Origin: Thalassomonas sp. M1454
Lineage (GTDB): Bacteria > Pseudomonadota > Gammaproteobacteria > Enterobacterales > Alteromonadaceae
NCBI RefSeq assembly: GCF_007097525.1
Contig: NZ_VKDD01000002.1
Coordinates: forward strand, 1,273,994 to 1,337,993
Length of the DNA stretch: 64,000 bases
Direction of reading: 5' to 3'
Part shown: piece after piece, positions 28,381-37,636 of the stretch
Layout of the letters: every line of letters begins with the position of its first letter
How positions within the stretch are numbered: the stretch's first letter is position 1
Position numbers and translations under genes: made by a program
The notes under the pieces: model-generated
Database searches by the model: none
Told to the model about the DNA's origin: nothing
What the model saw: only the letters and a program-made list of their open reading frames with translations

Positions 28381-30543
28381 TTAATAACAAGTCACCTTGT
28401 TTTCAGCCATAGCAACTAAAGCTTCACATGGTTTGAAGTGTTCACCGTATTTATTTTGATATTCAGTTAAACGAGCGATAACATGCTCAGCACCTAAACT
28501 ATCTAAATATCTAAATGGTCCACCTAAGAATGGTGGGAAACCAATACCAAAGATAGAGCCAATGTCACCATCTCTTGGATTACGAATAATACCTTCATCT
28601 AAACAACGCACTGCTTCATTAATTAATAAGAACACGCAACGTTCGGTGATTTCGTTTTCACTAAGCTTACTTGCAGGAGTAACATTAAGTAATGAATAAA
28701 CGCTCTCATCAACTTGCTTACCGCCCTTCTTCTTACCGGTATATAAATAAAAACCTTTCTTCGTCTTACGACCTTTACGGTTATCATCTATTAGTTTATT
28801 AAAAGCTTCAGGGGCTTTAAATCGCTCACCAAGCTCAGCTTCTAATATCGGGCTGATTTTAGCGCCAATATCGATACCAACTTCATCAAGTAATTGAATA
28901 GGGCCTACCGGGAATCCAAACTTAACAAAGGCTTTATCTATTTTTTCAATTGGCTCGCCTGATAACAAGATGCTCGCAGCTTCATTCACATAAGGCGCTA
29001 AAATTCGGTTTACATAAAAACCAGCTTTGTCTTTAACAACGATTGGTGTTTTACCTTGTCGTTTAGCAAAAGCTACCGTTGTTGAGATAGTTTGATCAGA
29101 GGTAGTTTCGTGAGCAATGATCTCAGCTAATGGCATTTTATCTACTGGAGAGAAGTAATGCAGACCAATCACGTTTTCTGGTTTAGCTGCTTTGGCGGCA
29201 ATTTGCCCAATAGGTAATGAAGAGGTGTTACTTGCAAAGATAACTCCGTCTTTACAATTGGCTTCAACATCGGCAACCATATTTTGTTTTAAAGCTAAAT
29301 CTTCAAAAACCGCTTCAATGATCATATCAACGTTTTTAAAGCCGCTGTAATCTGTGGTTCCTGTAATAGTGTTCATTTGCTTTTGCATTTCACACTTTTG
29401 CATAAAGCGACGCTTAACTTTTTTATTCAAAATATCAAAGCTGTATTTTAACGCGTTTGAAATTCCATCATGGTTGATGTCTTTGATGCGTACAGGTACT
29501 TTTGCGTTATTAGAAGAAACATAAGCAATACCGCCGCCCATTAATCCGCCGCCAAGTACGCCGATTTTGTTAACTTTGGCTGCTTCTACGCCAGCAACGC
29601 CCATTTCTTTTTTCATCTCTGTTGTGGCAAAGAATAAGTTTCGCAGTTGTTGTGAAACTGGGGTTTGCACTAAATCACCAAAGTGTTTAGCTTCGGCTGC
29701 TAAGCCGCGCGCGGTGCCCTTTTCAAAGCCGACACGAATACTGTCGATAATTTTTAATGGTGCAGGGTAATTACCTTTGGTTTTAGACAAAACAGTTTTA
29801 GTTGCTTGATCAAAAACGATCTTGCGTCCGAAAGAGTTAGACTCTAGCGCCTTTTCAACAAAACCGACTTTACGCTTTACTTTTTTCTTACCAGCTAATG
29901 CCATCTTTGTGGCTACATCAATAAGTACAGATAAAGGTACTACGTCACTGATTAGACCGGCTTTTAATGCTTGTTTAGGACGAAGTTGTTTACCGGTTAG
30001 CATCATATCTAATGATTTTTGTAAACCAACAAGCTTAGGTAAACGTTGCGTACCGCCACTACCAGGCAAAAGACCTAATTGAACTTCTGGTAAACCTAAT
30101 ACCGTTTTGTTTGAATCACTACATACACGCATGTGACATGCCATAGCAAGCTCAAGGCCACCACCTAAACATGGTCCATTAATAGCAGCAACAACAGGAA
30201 TATTTAGCTGTTCAATTTGATTAAAGATCATCTGACCAGAGCTCGCGATCTCAACTGCTTGCTCTGCAGTTTCACATTGATCAAGCATGGTAATATCAGC
30301 GCCAGCAACAAAAGAGTTATCCTTGCCGCTATATACCACTAAACCTTTAATAGAACTGTCGGCTTTAATTTCTTTTAAAACGTCTGAAATATCATTAATG
30401 AATGCAGCTTTAAGCACATTCATGGTTTCATCAATCACGTCAATTTTTAATAACGCAATACCGTTATCTTGACGCTCTAAAGCAAATGCCGAAACATCGT
30501 TATTAGATACTGCAGTATCTGAATTTAAATTAGTATCTTCCAT
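28381..30543 (-). CDS. fadJ: Fatty-acid oxidation complex subunit alpha FadJ
   Basis: Multifunctional beta-oxidation enzyme: enoyl-CoA hydratase/isomerase in the N-terminal half (VAGADITML, GPCLGGGLELAMACH, the oxyanion-hole region) and 3-hydroxyacyl-CoA dehydrogenase in the C-terminal half (GVLGGGLMGGGIAYVS NAD-binding loop, GLHYFSPVDKMPL). I place the start at ATG 30543, which has GGAG at 9-12 bases upstream and gives 720 residues; the longer frame from 30597 overlaps fadI and adds 18 unlikely residues. It follows fadI after five bases. Together they form the FadIJ complex that degrades acyl-CoAs. Confidence 0.93.
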   Translation of the reverse strand: MEDTNLNSDTAVSNNDVSAFALERQDNGIALLKIDVIDETMNVLKAAFINDISDVLKEIKADSSIKGLVVYSGKDNSFVAGADITMLDQCETAEQAVEIASSGQMIFNQIEQLNIPVVAAINGPCLGGGLELAMACHMRVCSDSNKTVLGLPEVQLGLLPGSGGTQRLPKLVGLQKSLDMMLTGKQLRPKQALKAGLISDVVPLSVLIDVATKMALAGKKKVKRKVGFVEKALESNSFGRKIVFDQATKTVLSKTKGNYPAPLKIIDSIRVGFEKGTARGLAAEAKHFGDLVQTPVSQQLRNLFFATTEMKKEMGVAGVEAAKVNKIGVLGGGLMGGGIAYVSSNNAKVPVRIKDINHDGISNALKYSFDILNKKVKRRFMQKCEMQKQMNTITGTTDYSGFKNVDMIIEAVFEDLALKQNMVADVEANCKDGVIFASNTSSLPIGQIAAKAAKPENVIGLHYFSPVDKMPLAEIIAHETTSDQTISTTVAFAKRQGKTPIVVKDKAGFYVNRILAPYVNEAASILLSGEPIEKIDKAFVKFGFPVGPIQLLDEVGIDIGAKISPILEAELGERFKAPEAFNKLIDDNRKGRKTKKGFYLYTGKKKGGKQVDESVYSLLNVTPASKLSENEITERCVFLLINEAVRCLDEGIIRNPRDGDIGSIFGIGFPPFLGGPFRYLDSLGAEHVIARLTEYQNKYGEHFKPCEALVAMAENKVTCY

Positions 30544-30548
30544 AACTA

Positions 30549-31859
30549 TTACTCCACTTCTAAGATCATTGCTGCGCCTAAACCACCGGCAGCACATGCA
30601 GTAGTTAAACCTAAACCGCCACCGCGACGTTTTAATTCATTTAATGTTTGTGTAATTAAACGAGTACCAGTTGCTGCAAATGGATGACCATAAGCAAGCG
30701 AGCCGCCCATTACATTAAACTTGTCCATATCAATTTCGCCAATGGCTTTATCAAGACCTAGCTTTTCTTTAGCGAATTTATCACTGGCAAACATTTTAAC
30801 GTTAGCTAAAGTTTGCGCAGCAAAAGCTTCATGCATTTCAATTAAATCTAAATCACCAAGGGTTAAACCAGCGCGAGCTAATGCAATAGGTGTCGCGTAA
30901 GATGGCCCCATCAACATATCATCGTATACATCAATAGCAGAGAAAGCGTATGAGCGAATATAACCCATAATGTTATAACCTAACTCTTTTGCTCGCCCTT
31001 CACGCATTAACATAATTGCAGACGCTCCATCAGTTAATGCTGTAGAGTTTGCCGCGGTTACGGTGCCGTGCTTTCTATCAAATACTGGGCGCAATCTTGC
31101 GTAACCTTCAATAGTAGAATTATCTCTAAAGCAGTTATCTTTGCTTACCGCTAACTTAAATGGTTCAGGGTGTGCAGTCATTACTTCATCATCTAGCAAA
31201 CCTTCAGCCCAAGACTTAGTTGCTAACGTGTGCGAGCGGTGTGCTAATGCATCTTGCTCTTCACGAGTAATGCCATGAGTTTTAGCCATTTGTTCAGCTG
31301 TTTGCCCCATAGACAGACCAGTTGAGTATTCAGCAACTGATGGAGATTGAGGTAATAAATCTTTAAATTTAAGCTTACTAAGAACGTTAAATTTTTGTCC
31401 CATAGTTTTGGTTTTAGATAAATCAAGAAGAGTACGAGCGAACTTTTTAGAAACAGTGATAGGCGGAACAGACATTGAATCAGCACCACCAGCAATACCA
31501 ACATCAATGTTACCTAATAATATAGAGTCCATTACATTAGCAGTTGACTGGAAACTTGTTGCACAAGCTCGAGATACACTATAAGCATCAGTACCTACAT
31601 TCATTTGCGTGCCAAGTACAATTTCACGAGCAATATTCGGCGCTTCAGGCATTTGCACTACTTGACCAAAGACGAGTTGCTCGATTATAGCTGGATCTAT
31701 ATCGTGCTTAGCGATCAGCTCATTAACCACAAGCTTACCTAAATCTAGAGCACACACACCATGAAATGATGTTGCTTGTTTAACAAATGGTGTTCTCAGG
31801 CCGGCAACAATTGCAACCCTTTCACCACTGCCTGTTTTTACATTTTGTAAAGTTCCCAT
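30549..31859 (-). CDS. fadI: Acetyl-CoA C-acyltransferase FadI
   Basis: 3-ketoacyl-CoA thiolase, beta subunit of the FadIJ complex, which releases acetyl-CoA in the last step of beta-oxidation. The 436-residue protein has the nucleophile region [10 protein letters not shown], the [16 protein letters not shown] motif with the catalytic histidine, and the C-terminal [13 protein letters not shown] cysteine motif. First gene of the fadIJ operon on the minus strand, with AAAGGAAAATCG before the ATG and a FadR-like operator about 80 bases further upstream. Confidence 0.95.
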   Translation of the reverse strand: MGTLQNVKTGSGERVAIVAGLRTPFVKQATSFHGVCALDLGKLVVNELIAKHDIDPAIIEQLVFGQVVQMPEAPNIAREIVLGTQMNVGTDAYSVSRACATSFQSTANVMDSILLGNIDVGIAGGADSMSVPPITVSKKFARTLLDLSKTKTMGQKFNVLSKLKFKDLLPQSPSVAEYSTGLSMGQTAEQMAKTHGITREEQDALAHRSHTLATKSWAEGLLDDEVMTAHPEPFKLAVSKDNCFRDNSTIEGYARLRPVFDRKHGTVTAANSTALTDGASAIMLMREGRAKELGYNIMGYIRSYAFSAIDVYDDMLMGPSYATPIALARAGLTLGDLDLIEMHEAFAAQTLANVKMFASDKFAKEKLGLDKAIGEIDMDKFNVMGGSLAYGHPFAATGTRLITQTLNELKRRGGGLGLTTACAAGGLGAAMILEVE

Positions 31860-31940
31860 CGATTTTCCTTTATAATAATCGGTCGGCTTATGTTTATATT
31901 TCAGTTTAATTTTTTCTTAATCGATTGCATAAACCAACCA

Positions 31941-31957
31941 AGAGGTCCGACCTGATA
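31941..31957. promoter_or_regulatory. FadR-like operator upstream of fadI
   Basis: AGAGGTCCGACCTGATA has the GGTCCGACCT core of the E. coli FadR operator (consensus near AGCTGGTCCGACCTGTT). It lies in the divergent fadI-moxR region, about 82 bases before the fadI ATG, where repression by FadR in the absence of long-chain acyl-CoA would be expected. A weaker GGTCGG half site lies near 31880. No fadR gene is in the window. Confidence 0.6.
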
Positions 31958-32132
31958 CTTTCTTTGATTCTAACTGTTAAATTAACTATTTAAAAGTGTT
32001 GATTTCTAATAACATGGTCCTATATAAATTAAACGGATTGAATTCCTCCTATATAGCCTAGTTATATAGTTGAAAAGCCAATTAATACCAATTGATATAG
32101 GTATCAAGATTTCAGGAAAAATAATAAGTATT

Positions 32133-33089
32133 ATGTCTATTGCAAAATTTTCAGTATTAAAAGAACACTTAAGTGAACAAATTGTTGGCCAACACGCCTT
32201 AGTCGAAAACTTACTTATCGCTTTATTAGCCGATGGTCACCTAATTGTAGAAGGTCCTCCGGGTTTGGCAAAGACTCGTGCAGTTAATGCCTTAGCCGAT
32301 GGCGTAAAAGCAGACTTTCATCGAATTCAATTTACCCCTGACTTATTACCTGCGGATTTAACTGGTACTGATATCTACCGTCCAGAAAATGGCACCTTTG
32401 AGTTTCAACCGGGTCCTTTATTTCAAAACCTAATTTTAGCTGATGAAATTAACCGTGCTCCTGCTAAAGTTCAATCAGCACTTTTAGAAGCGATGGCGGA
32501 AGGTCAAGTAACGGTAGGTAAAACCACCTATAAACTGCCTGACTTATTTTTAGTTATGGCAACTCAAAACCCGCTTGAACAAGAAGGTACTTACCCTCTA
32601 CCAGAAGCGCAGTTAGATAGATTTTTAATGCACTTAGAAATTGATTATCCAAATGCTGCGGCGGAATTAGATATTCTGCGCTTAAATCGTGGCGAAGCAT
32701 TAGATGGTTCAAGTAAGCCGCTAGAGCAAATTAGCCAAGAAGAAATTTTTGCTGCTCGCAAAGAAACATTAGAAATTTATTTAGCTCCAGTATTAGAGCA
32801 ATACATAGTTGATTTAATCATGGCAACTCGCGATGGTGAAAAGTACGATGAAAAGCTGGGTAAATGGCTAGCATATGGTGCCAGCCCGCGTGCAACGATT
32901 GCATTAGATAGATGTTCACGTGCCCGCGCATGGCTTAATGGTCGTGACTTTGTTAGTCCTGAAGATATACAAGCGGTATTTCATAATGTATTACGCCATC
33001 GTTTAATGGTTACCTATCAAGCAGAAGCAGAAGGTATTACCAGCAATCAAATTTTAGATCACATTTTAAGCTTAGTTGCTGTTGGTTAA
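32133..33089 (+). CDS. MoxR-family AAA+ ATPase
   Basis: AAA+ ATPase of the MoxR group, a chaperone-like ATPase that works with VWA-domain proteins encoded beside it. Walker A is GPPGLAKT (about residues 38-45), Walker B is LILADEINRA, and the sensor/arginine-finger region is EQEGTYPLPEAQLDRFL. I place the start at ATG 32133 (MSIAKFSVL); a TTG at 32070 would add 21 residues that do not look like the family. First gene of a MoxR-DUF58-DUF4381-Bat operon. Confidence 0.92.
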   Translation: MSIAKFSVLKEHLSEQIVGQHALVENLLIALLADGHLIVEGPPGLAKTRAVNALADGVKADFHRIQFTPDLLPADLTGTDIYRPENGTFEFQPGPLFQNLILADEINRAPAKVQSALLEAMAEGQVTVGKTTYKLPDLFLVMATQNPLEQEGTYPLPEAQLDRFLMHLEIDYPNAAAELDILRLNRGEALDGSSKPLEQISQEEIFAARKETLEIYLAPVLEQYIVDLIMATRDGEKYDEKLGKWLAYGASPRATIALDRCSRARAWLNGRDFVSPEDIQAVFHNVLRHRLMVTYQAEAEGITSNQILDHILSLVAVG

Positions 33090-33119
33090 TTGTTTGCTAA
33101 CAAGCGGTAGGTAAAAATT

Positions 33120-34121
33120 ATGTGGTGGAAAAAACATTTAGTGCAAGACATCAATCAAGGTATTGATGTCTCACTGCAAGAAATTCACAGTGATGGCATA
33201 AACCTTTCTATTGATGAGTTAATGCCTTATCAAAGTAAAACCTCGTTGCTAAACTTAGCTCCCAAGGCAGCTTTACATGGCCATTTATCTGGTAATTATT
33301 TAGCCAGAACAAAAGGTCGAGGTATGGAGTTTGATGAGGTTAGACACTATCAAACTGGCGATGATATTCGCGCAATAGATTGGCGCGTAACAGCACGAAC
33401 GGGCATAACGCACACTAAACTGTTTCGTGAAGAAGTTGAGCGTCCGGTATTAATTGCTACTGATCTTGGCCAGTCAATGTGCTTTGGCTCTAAGCTATTG
33501 TTTAAATCAGTTCAAGCAGCGCACATTGCAGCATTAGTAGCATGGCATGCAAAAAAACGCGGCGATAGAATTGGTGGTTTAGTATTTAACGAAATTGACC
33601 ATAAAGAGTTAAAGCCTCGCAGTCGCCTATCCGGTGTATTGCATTATTTGCATGCTTTAGAAGAATTACATGCGCAAGGCTTAGCTCATTGGCAAGAAAG
33701 TAGTACGGCAAGTCAAAGTTATTTTATTGAAAACTGTGATCGCTTAAGACAGTTAGCACGCCCAGGCTCGTTAGTGTATTTGATCACCGATGGTAATCAT
33801 TTTAATGAACAAGCACTATTGCCTATTGCGCAGATAAGCCAACATTGTGAACTGATAATTTGTGAAGTTTCAGACCCTCTAGAAGTGCGACTGCCAGAAA
33901 GCGCTCATAAGACTAGCGTAGCGATAACCGATGGCAGTTTAACCCAACAACTTACCTTAGGTGATAGTAAAACGGCAAAGTTATACCAAGAAAAAGCCAT
34001 GCATTCGAACCAAGTAAAACAACGACTTTATCAAAAGGCTGGTGCTAGATATATTCACTTTAGCGCCGGTGAAAGTATTGAACAACAGCTGAAATCAGGA
34101 GCAGATTCTTGGATCCGCTAG
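33120..34121 (+). CDS. DUF58 domain protein
   Basis: A 333-residue protein with the DUF58 core YQTGDDIRAIDWRVTARTG and a following VWA-like stretch VLIATDLGQSMCFGS. DUF58 proteins accompany MoxR ATPases almost everywhere, but their biochemical role is unknown. It lacks the N-terminal membrane helices of longer DUF58 proteins, so it is probably cytoplasmic. It overlaps the next gene by 13 bases. Confidence 0.88.
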   Translation: MWWKKHLVQDINQGIDVSLQEIHSDGINLSIDELMPYQSKTSLLNLAPKAALHGHLSGNYLARTKGRGMEFDEVRHYQTGDDIRAIDWRVTARTGITHTKLFREEVERPVLIATDLGQSMCFGSKLLFKSVQAAHIAALVAWHAKKRGDRIGGLVFNEIDHKELKPRSRLSGVLHYLHALEELHAQGLAHWQESSTASQSYFIENCDRLRQLARPGSLVYLITDGNHFNEQALLPIAQISQHCELIICEVSDPLEVRLPESAHKTSVAITDGSLTQQLTLGDSKTAKLYQEKAMHSNQVKQRLYQKAGARYIHFSAGESIEQQLKSGADSWIR

Positions 34122-34597
34122 CCCAATTAAAAGATATACATTTACCCGAGCAAATTAACCAATGGCCAATTGCCATTGGTTGGTGGTTATTACTGCTTAG
34201 TATTATTGCGTTTATTTTTTTTGTTGTTAATAAAATAATGAAAAAGCGCAAGCAAGTTAAGGTGATAAAACAAGCACAAGCAAGATTATCTACTGAGCAA
34301 AACTTATCAAGCGAGCAAATTATTGCCACATTAAAATGGACTTGTATGCACTACTTCACTCGCAATGAAGTGGCGGCGCTACACAGTAATGATTTACTTA
34401 ACTACCTTAGTGATAAACTTGAACAACAGCACAAAGCTGAGTTCATAACTAAGTCGGAAAACGCCTTAATACATTGCTATCGAAAAGCTGACAGCGACAT
34501 TTACGCCAAAGACTTACAAAATGGCGCCTTGTTTTGGCTAAGCCATGCCAACTTTTTCAATGAAAAAACAGCAATAAAGGAGAGCGGCAATGATTAG
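34109..34597 (+). CDS. DUF4381 membrane protein (TTG start)
   Basis: A 162-residue protein with one membrane helix (IAIGWWLLLLSIIAFIFFVV, about residues 22-41) and a cytoplasmic helical part, matching the DUF4381 family found in Bat operons. Typical N-terminus DPLAQLKDIHLPEQI. Start is a TTG with CAGGAG upstream, inside the end of the DUF58 gene. The next gene overlaps by eight bases, showing tight coupling. Confidence 0.85.
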   Translation: MDPLAQLKDIHLPEQINQWPIAIGWWLLLLSIIAFIFFVVNKIMKKRKQVKVIKQAQARLSTEQNLSSEQIIATLKWTCMHYFTRNEVAALHSNDLLNYLSDKLEQQHKAEFITKSENALIHCYRKADSDIYAKDLQNGALFWLSHANFFNEKTAIKESGND

Positions 34598-35612
34598 TTT
34601 TGCTTGGCCTTGGCTATTGCTGTTATTACCAGCTCCTTTTTTAGTCTATTTTTTATCGCCTAAAAAATCCGTTACTTCAGCATCTTTAAAAGTACCTGTG
34701 TTACTACCTGGCGTTGACTCGAAAGTAAGTGCCGCAGGGCAGCAAAATTTACCCATTTGGTTTGCTGCATTAATTTGGATTTTGTTAGTTATAGCAAGCG
34801 CACGCCCGCAATGGTTAGGTGATGTGATTGAGATCCCAACCCAAGGGCGTGAAATGATGATTGCCGTTGATTTATCCGGCAGTATGCAAATAGAAGATAT
34901 GCGCTTAAATGGTAGCCAAGTTAACCGTTTAACCTTATTAAAAAAACTACTTGGTGAGTTTATAGAGCGCCGTCAAGGTGACAGGCTCGGTCTTATTTTA
35001 TTTGGTGATGATGCTTACATGCAAACACCAATGACCTTTGATAGAAAAACCGTGCAACAGATGCTTGACGAAAGTGTTATTGGCTTAGTTGGTCAAAAGA
35101 CGGCTATAGGTGATGCCATGGGCTTAGCGGTAAAACGTTTCGTTAATAAAAAAGAATCGAACCGCGTTTTATTACTTGTTACCGATGGTCAAAATACTTC
35201 AGGTAAAATATCGCCTGAGCAAGCCTTAGAGTTAGCCATAGCCAAAGATGTCACCATTTATACTATTGGTATTGGTGCCGATGTTATGATGGAGCGCTCA
35301 CTGTTTGGTAATCGCAAGGTAAACCCTTCACGAGATTTAGATGAACAAACCTTATCTAAAATCGCCAAGCAAACTGGCGGTAGTTACTTCCGCGCGAAAG
35401 ATGCTGAATCAATGAGTAAGATTTATCAAATGCTCGATCAACTCGAACCTGTTGAGCAAGACCAACAGCAAATGCGCCCATTAACTTCTCTATTTTTCTG
35501 GCCTCTAGCCATTGCCGTTGTACTTATCTTTTTACAAATGTTTTTAATGCAATTTACTAATATCAACTTTACTAAAGCAAGTAATAAGTCCCAACAAGGA
35601 GGTGAAAGCTAA
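34590..35612 (+). CDS. batA: VWA-domain membrane protein BatA
   Basis: A 340-residue protein with N-terminal membrane helices (LLLLLPAPFLVYFL and IWFAALIWILLVIASARP), a periplasmic-type VWA domain with the metal-binding MIDAS motif DLSGSM near residue 94, and a C-terminal helix (FWPLAIAVVLIFLQMFLM). BatA homologues are linked to aerotolerance in Bacteroides and to stress resistance elsewhere. It overlaps both neighbours: eight bases with the previous gene and one base (TAATG) with the next. Confidence 0.87.
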   Translation: MISFAWPWLLLLLPAPFLVYFLSPKKSVTSASLKVPVLLPGVDSKVSAAGQQNLPIWFAALIWILLVIASARPQWLGDVIEIPTQGREMMIAVDLSGSMQIEDMRLNGSQVNRLTLLKKLLGEFIERRQGDRLGLILFGDDAYMQTPMTFDRKTVQQMLDESVIGLVGQKTAIGDAMGLAVKRFVNKKESNRVLLLVTDGQNTSGKISPEQALELAIAKDVTIYTIGIGADVMMERSLFGNRKVNPSRDLDEQTLSKIAKQTGGSYFRAKDAESMSKIYQMLDQLEPVEQDQQQMRPLTSLFFWPLAIAVVLIFLQMFLMQFTNINFTKASNKSQQGGES

Positions 35613-37636
35613 TGGCTGATTTTCATTTTCTAAGACCGTTATGGTTACTGGCGATTATTGCTTTAATTTACTTAATTTGGCAGTTAAAAAAATTACGTAT
35701 CGCCTCCTCTGCTTGGCATAAAGTGATTCCTAAACATTTAACGTCAATGTTATTAAGCAATGAAGAAAATAAAAAGCCAATATCGTTGATTATCCCATCG
35801 ATTATTGGCCTACTTATCATTGTTGCAATGGCAGGACCTACTTGGCAAAAGATACCGCAACCTGTATTTGAAGTAGAGCGTGGCTCGGTTATTGTTATGG
35901 ATATGTCGTTTTCAATGTTAGCAACCGACATTAAGCCAAACCGCTTAACTATGGCGCGCTTTAAAGCAATGGACTTGGTTAAAGAAATTAATGAAGGTGA
36001 AATTGGTTTAGTTGCCTATGCCGGCGATGCGTTTGTAATTAGCCCGCTAACCGCGGATATTAATAACATCAATTTACTATTGCCTTCATTATCACCTGAA
36101 ATAATGCCAGAGCTTGGCTCTAATCCATACCCTGCGTTATTGTTAGCCAATGAAATGTTGCAAAACTCTGGCCACTTATCTGGCGATATTTACTGGGTCA
36201 CCGACGGTATTAGTAGTGATGAACTTCAAGATATTAATGACTTTATCGCGAGCCATGATCACAGAGTAAATATACTTGGTGTCGGTACCGAGCAAGGTGC
36301 GCCAATTACCCTAGCTAATGGTGAATTAATGAAAGACAGAGGCGGTAATATTGTTATCCCTAAGATTAATTTACAAAGACTTTCGGGTATAAGTAGCCGC
36401 TCTTCTGGCTTATTTAGCCCTATTACCGCAGATGAAAGTGATATTGAAAAACTAGGCGAGCGCCCTATCGCGCAAGCAAAAGATATGCAGGCACAGCAAG
36501 ATAATTTAGGTGACCAATGGCAAGAAGCTGGCCCTTATTTACTGCTAATTGTTTTGCCTTTAATGCTTGGTTACTTTAGACGCGGCTTATTATTTACGCC
36601 AATATTATTCGCTTTTGCACTAACGACAACTTACACGCCAACGGTTGAAGCACAAGAGCAAACGGCTCCTTTGCAAAATAAAGCTGTAGAGACAGTTGAG
36701 CCAAGCTTTTGGGATAACTTATGGAAAACGTCCGACCAACAAGCAAGTGCTAAGTTTGAGCAAAAACAATACCAAGCAGCTGCCGAGCAATTTAACAATC
36801 CGCAGTGGAAAGCAAGTAGCTTATATAAGGCAGGTAATTATGAGCAGGCTTTACAAGAATATGAGCAATTACTTAACAGTGACGCAACTGATGAACGCAG
36901 CGTTAGTGAGGTTATTCAATCAACCTATAACCACGGCAATACCTTAGCTCAATTATCAAAATATGATGACGCTATTGCTAAGTATGATGAAGTATTAGCA
37001 CAGCAACCTGACCACGCCGATGCACTTGCTAATAAAGCTTTAATAGAGCAATTAAAACAACAGCAAGATGAGCAAGAGCAAGAGCAAAACCAAGATCAAA
37101 ACAGCGACGAGCAACAAGAGCAGGATCAGGAACAGCAGCAAAGCGATAAAAACGAGCAACAAAACCAAGACCAAAACCAGCAAGGTGACAGTGGTCAACA
37201 AGATGATCAATCGCAGTCTGAAAATTCAGAGCAGCAACAAGATAGTCAAGACCCACAAAGTAGTGACAAGTCTGATGATGCTAACCCAGAGCAGAATGAT
37301 AACGCTGACCAAAACCCTGATGATAAAGAATCTGATCAGCAAAGCCGTGACAATGAACAACAAAATGGCGAAAAAAATGATTCAGAACAAGAAAATCAAG
37401 CTCAAGCACAGGCAGATAATGCCGAGCAAAACGACGAGCAAGGTGTTGAAAATGAACAAATGGCAGGTATGACTGACAGCCCAACAGCAGAAGAAATAGA
37501 AGCAAATCAAAAATTTGATCAATTACTTAAAAAAGTTACCGACGACCCGCATTTACTTTTGAGAAACAAGATGCAACTTGAGTATCAAAAACGTCGTCAA
37601 AATAGAAGCAGTATTGGAGTTAAAGAAAAGTGGTAA
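35612..37636 (+). CDS. VWA-TPR fusion protein (BatB-BatC) with acidic glutamine-rich tail
   Basis: A 674-residue protein that joins a BatB-type VWA domain to a BatC-type TPR region. It has two N-terminal helices, a MIDAS motif DMSFSM near residue 97, a membrane helix near 310-330, TPR-like repeats (SLYKAGNYEQALQEYEQLL, then KYDDAIAKYDEVLAQQPDHADALANKALIEQL), and a tail of about 145 residues made almost only of Q, D, E, N, S and K (about residues 478-625). The tail should be disordered. It overlaps batD by seven bases. Confidence 0.87.
   Translation: MADFHFLRPLWLLAIIALIYLIWQLKKLRIASSAWHKVIPKHLTSMLLSNEENKKPISLIIPSIIGLLIIVAMAGPTWQKIPQPVFEVERGSVIVMDMSFSMLATDIKPNRLTMARFKAMDLVKEINEGEIGLVAYAGDAFVISPLTADINNINLLLPSLSPEIMPELGSNPYPALLLANEMLQNSGHLSGDIYWVTDGISSDELQDINDFIASHDHRVNILGVGTEQGAPITLANGELMKDRGGNIVIPKINLQRLSGISSRSSGLFSPITADESDIEKLGERPIAQAKDMQAQQDNLGDQWQEAGPYLLLIVLPLMLGYFRRGLLFTPILFAFALTTTYTPTVEAQEQTAPLQNKAVETVEPSFWDNLWKTSDQQASAKFEQKQYQAAAEQFNNPQWKASSLYKAGNYEQALQEYEQLLNSDATDERSVSEVIQSTYNHGNTLAQLSKYDDAIAKYDEVLAQQPDHADALANKALIEQLKQQQDEQEQEQNQDQNSDEQQEQDQEQQQSDKNEQQNQDQNQQGDSGQQDDQSQSENSEQQQDSQDPQSSDKSDDANPEQNDNADQNPDDKESDQQSRDNEQQNGEKNDSEQENQAQAQADNAEQNDEQGVENEQMAGMTDSPTAEEIEANQKFDQLLKKVTDDPHLLLRNKMQLEYQKRRQNRSSIGVKEKW

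Noticed and set aside
30544-30597. 18-residue extension of FadJ from ATG 30597
   Set aside because: It overlaps the end of fadI, is not FadJ-like, and the ATG at 30543 has a good ribosome site.
32070-32132. N-terminal extension of MoxR and a short ATACC/GGTAT inverted motif
   Set aside because: The extension uses a TTG and does not resemble MoxR; the inverted motif is too short to call an element without a genome search.
37029-37505. Several open frames over the Gln/Asp/Glu-rich region of the BatB-BatC gene
   Set aside because: They are by-products of the CAA/GAA/GAT-rich repeat-like coding sequence and lack ribosome sites and family resemblance.
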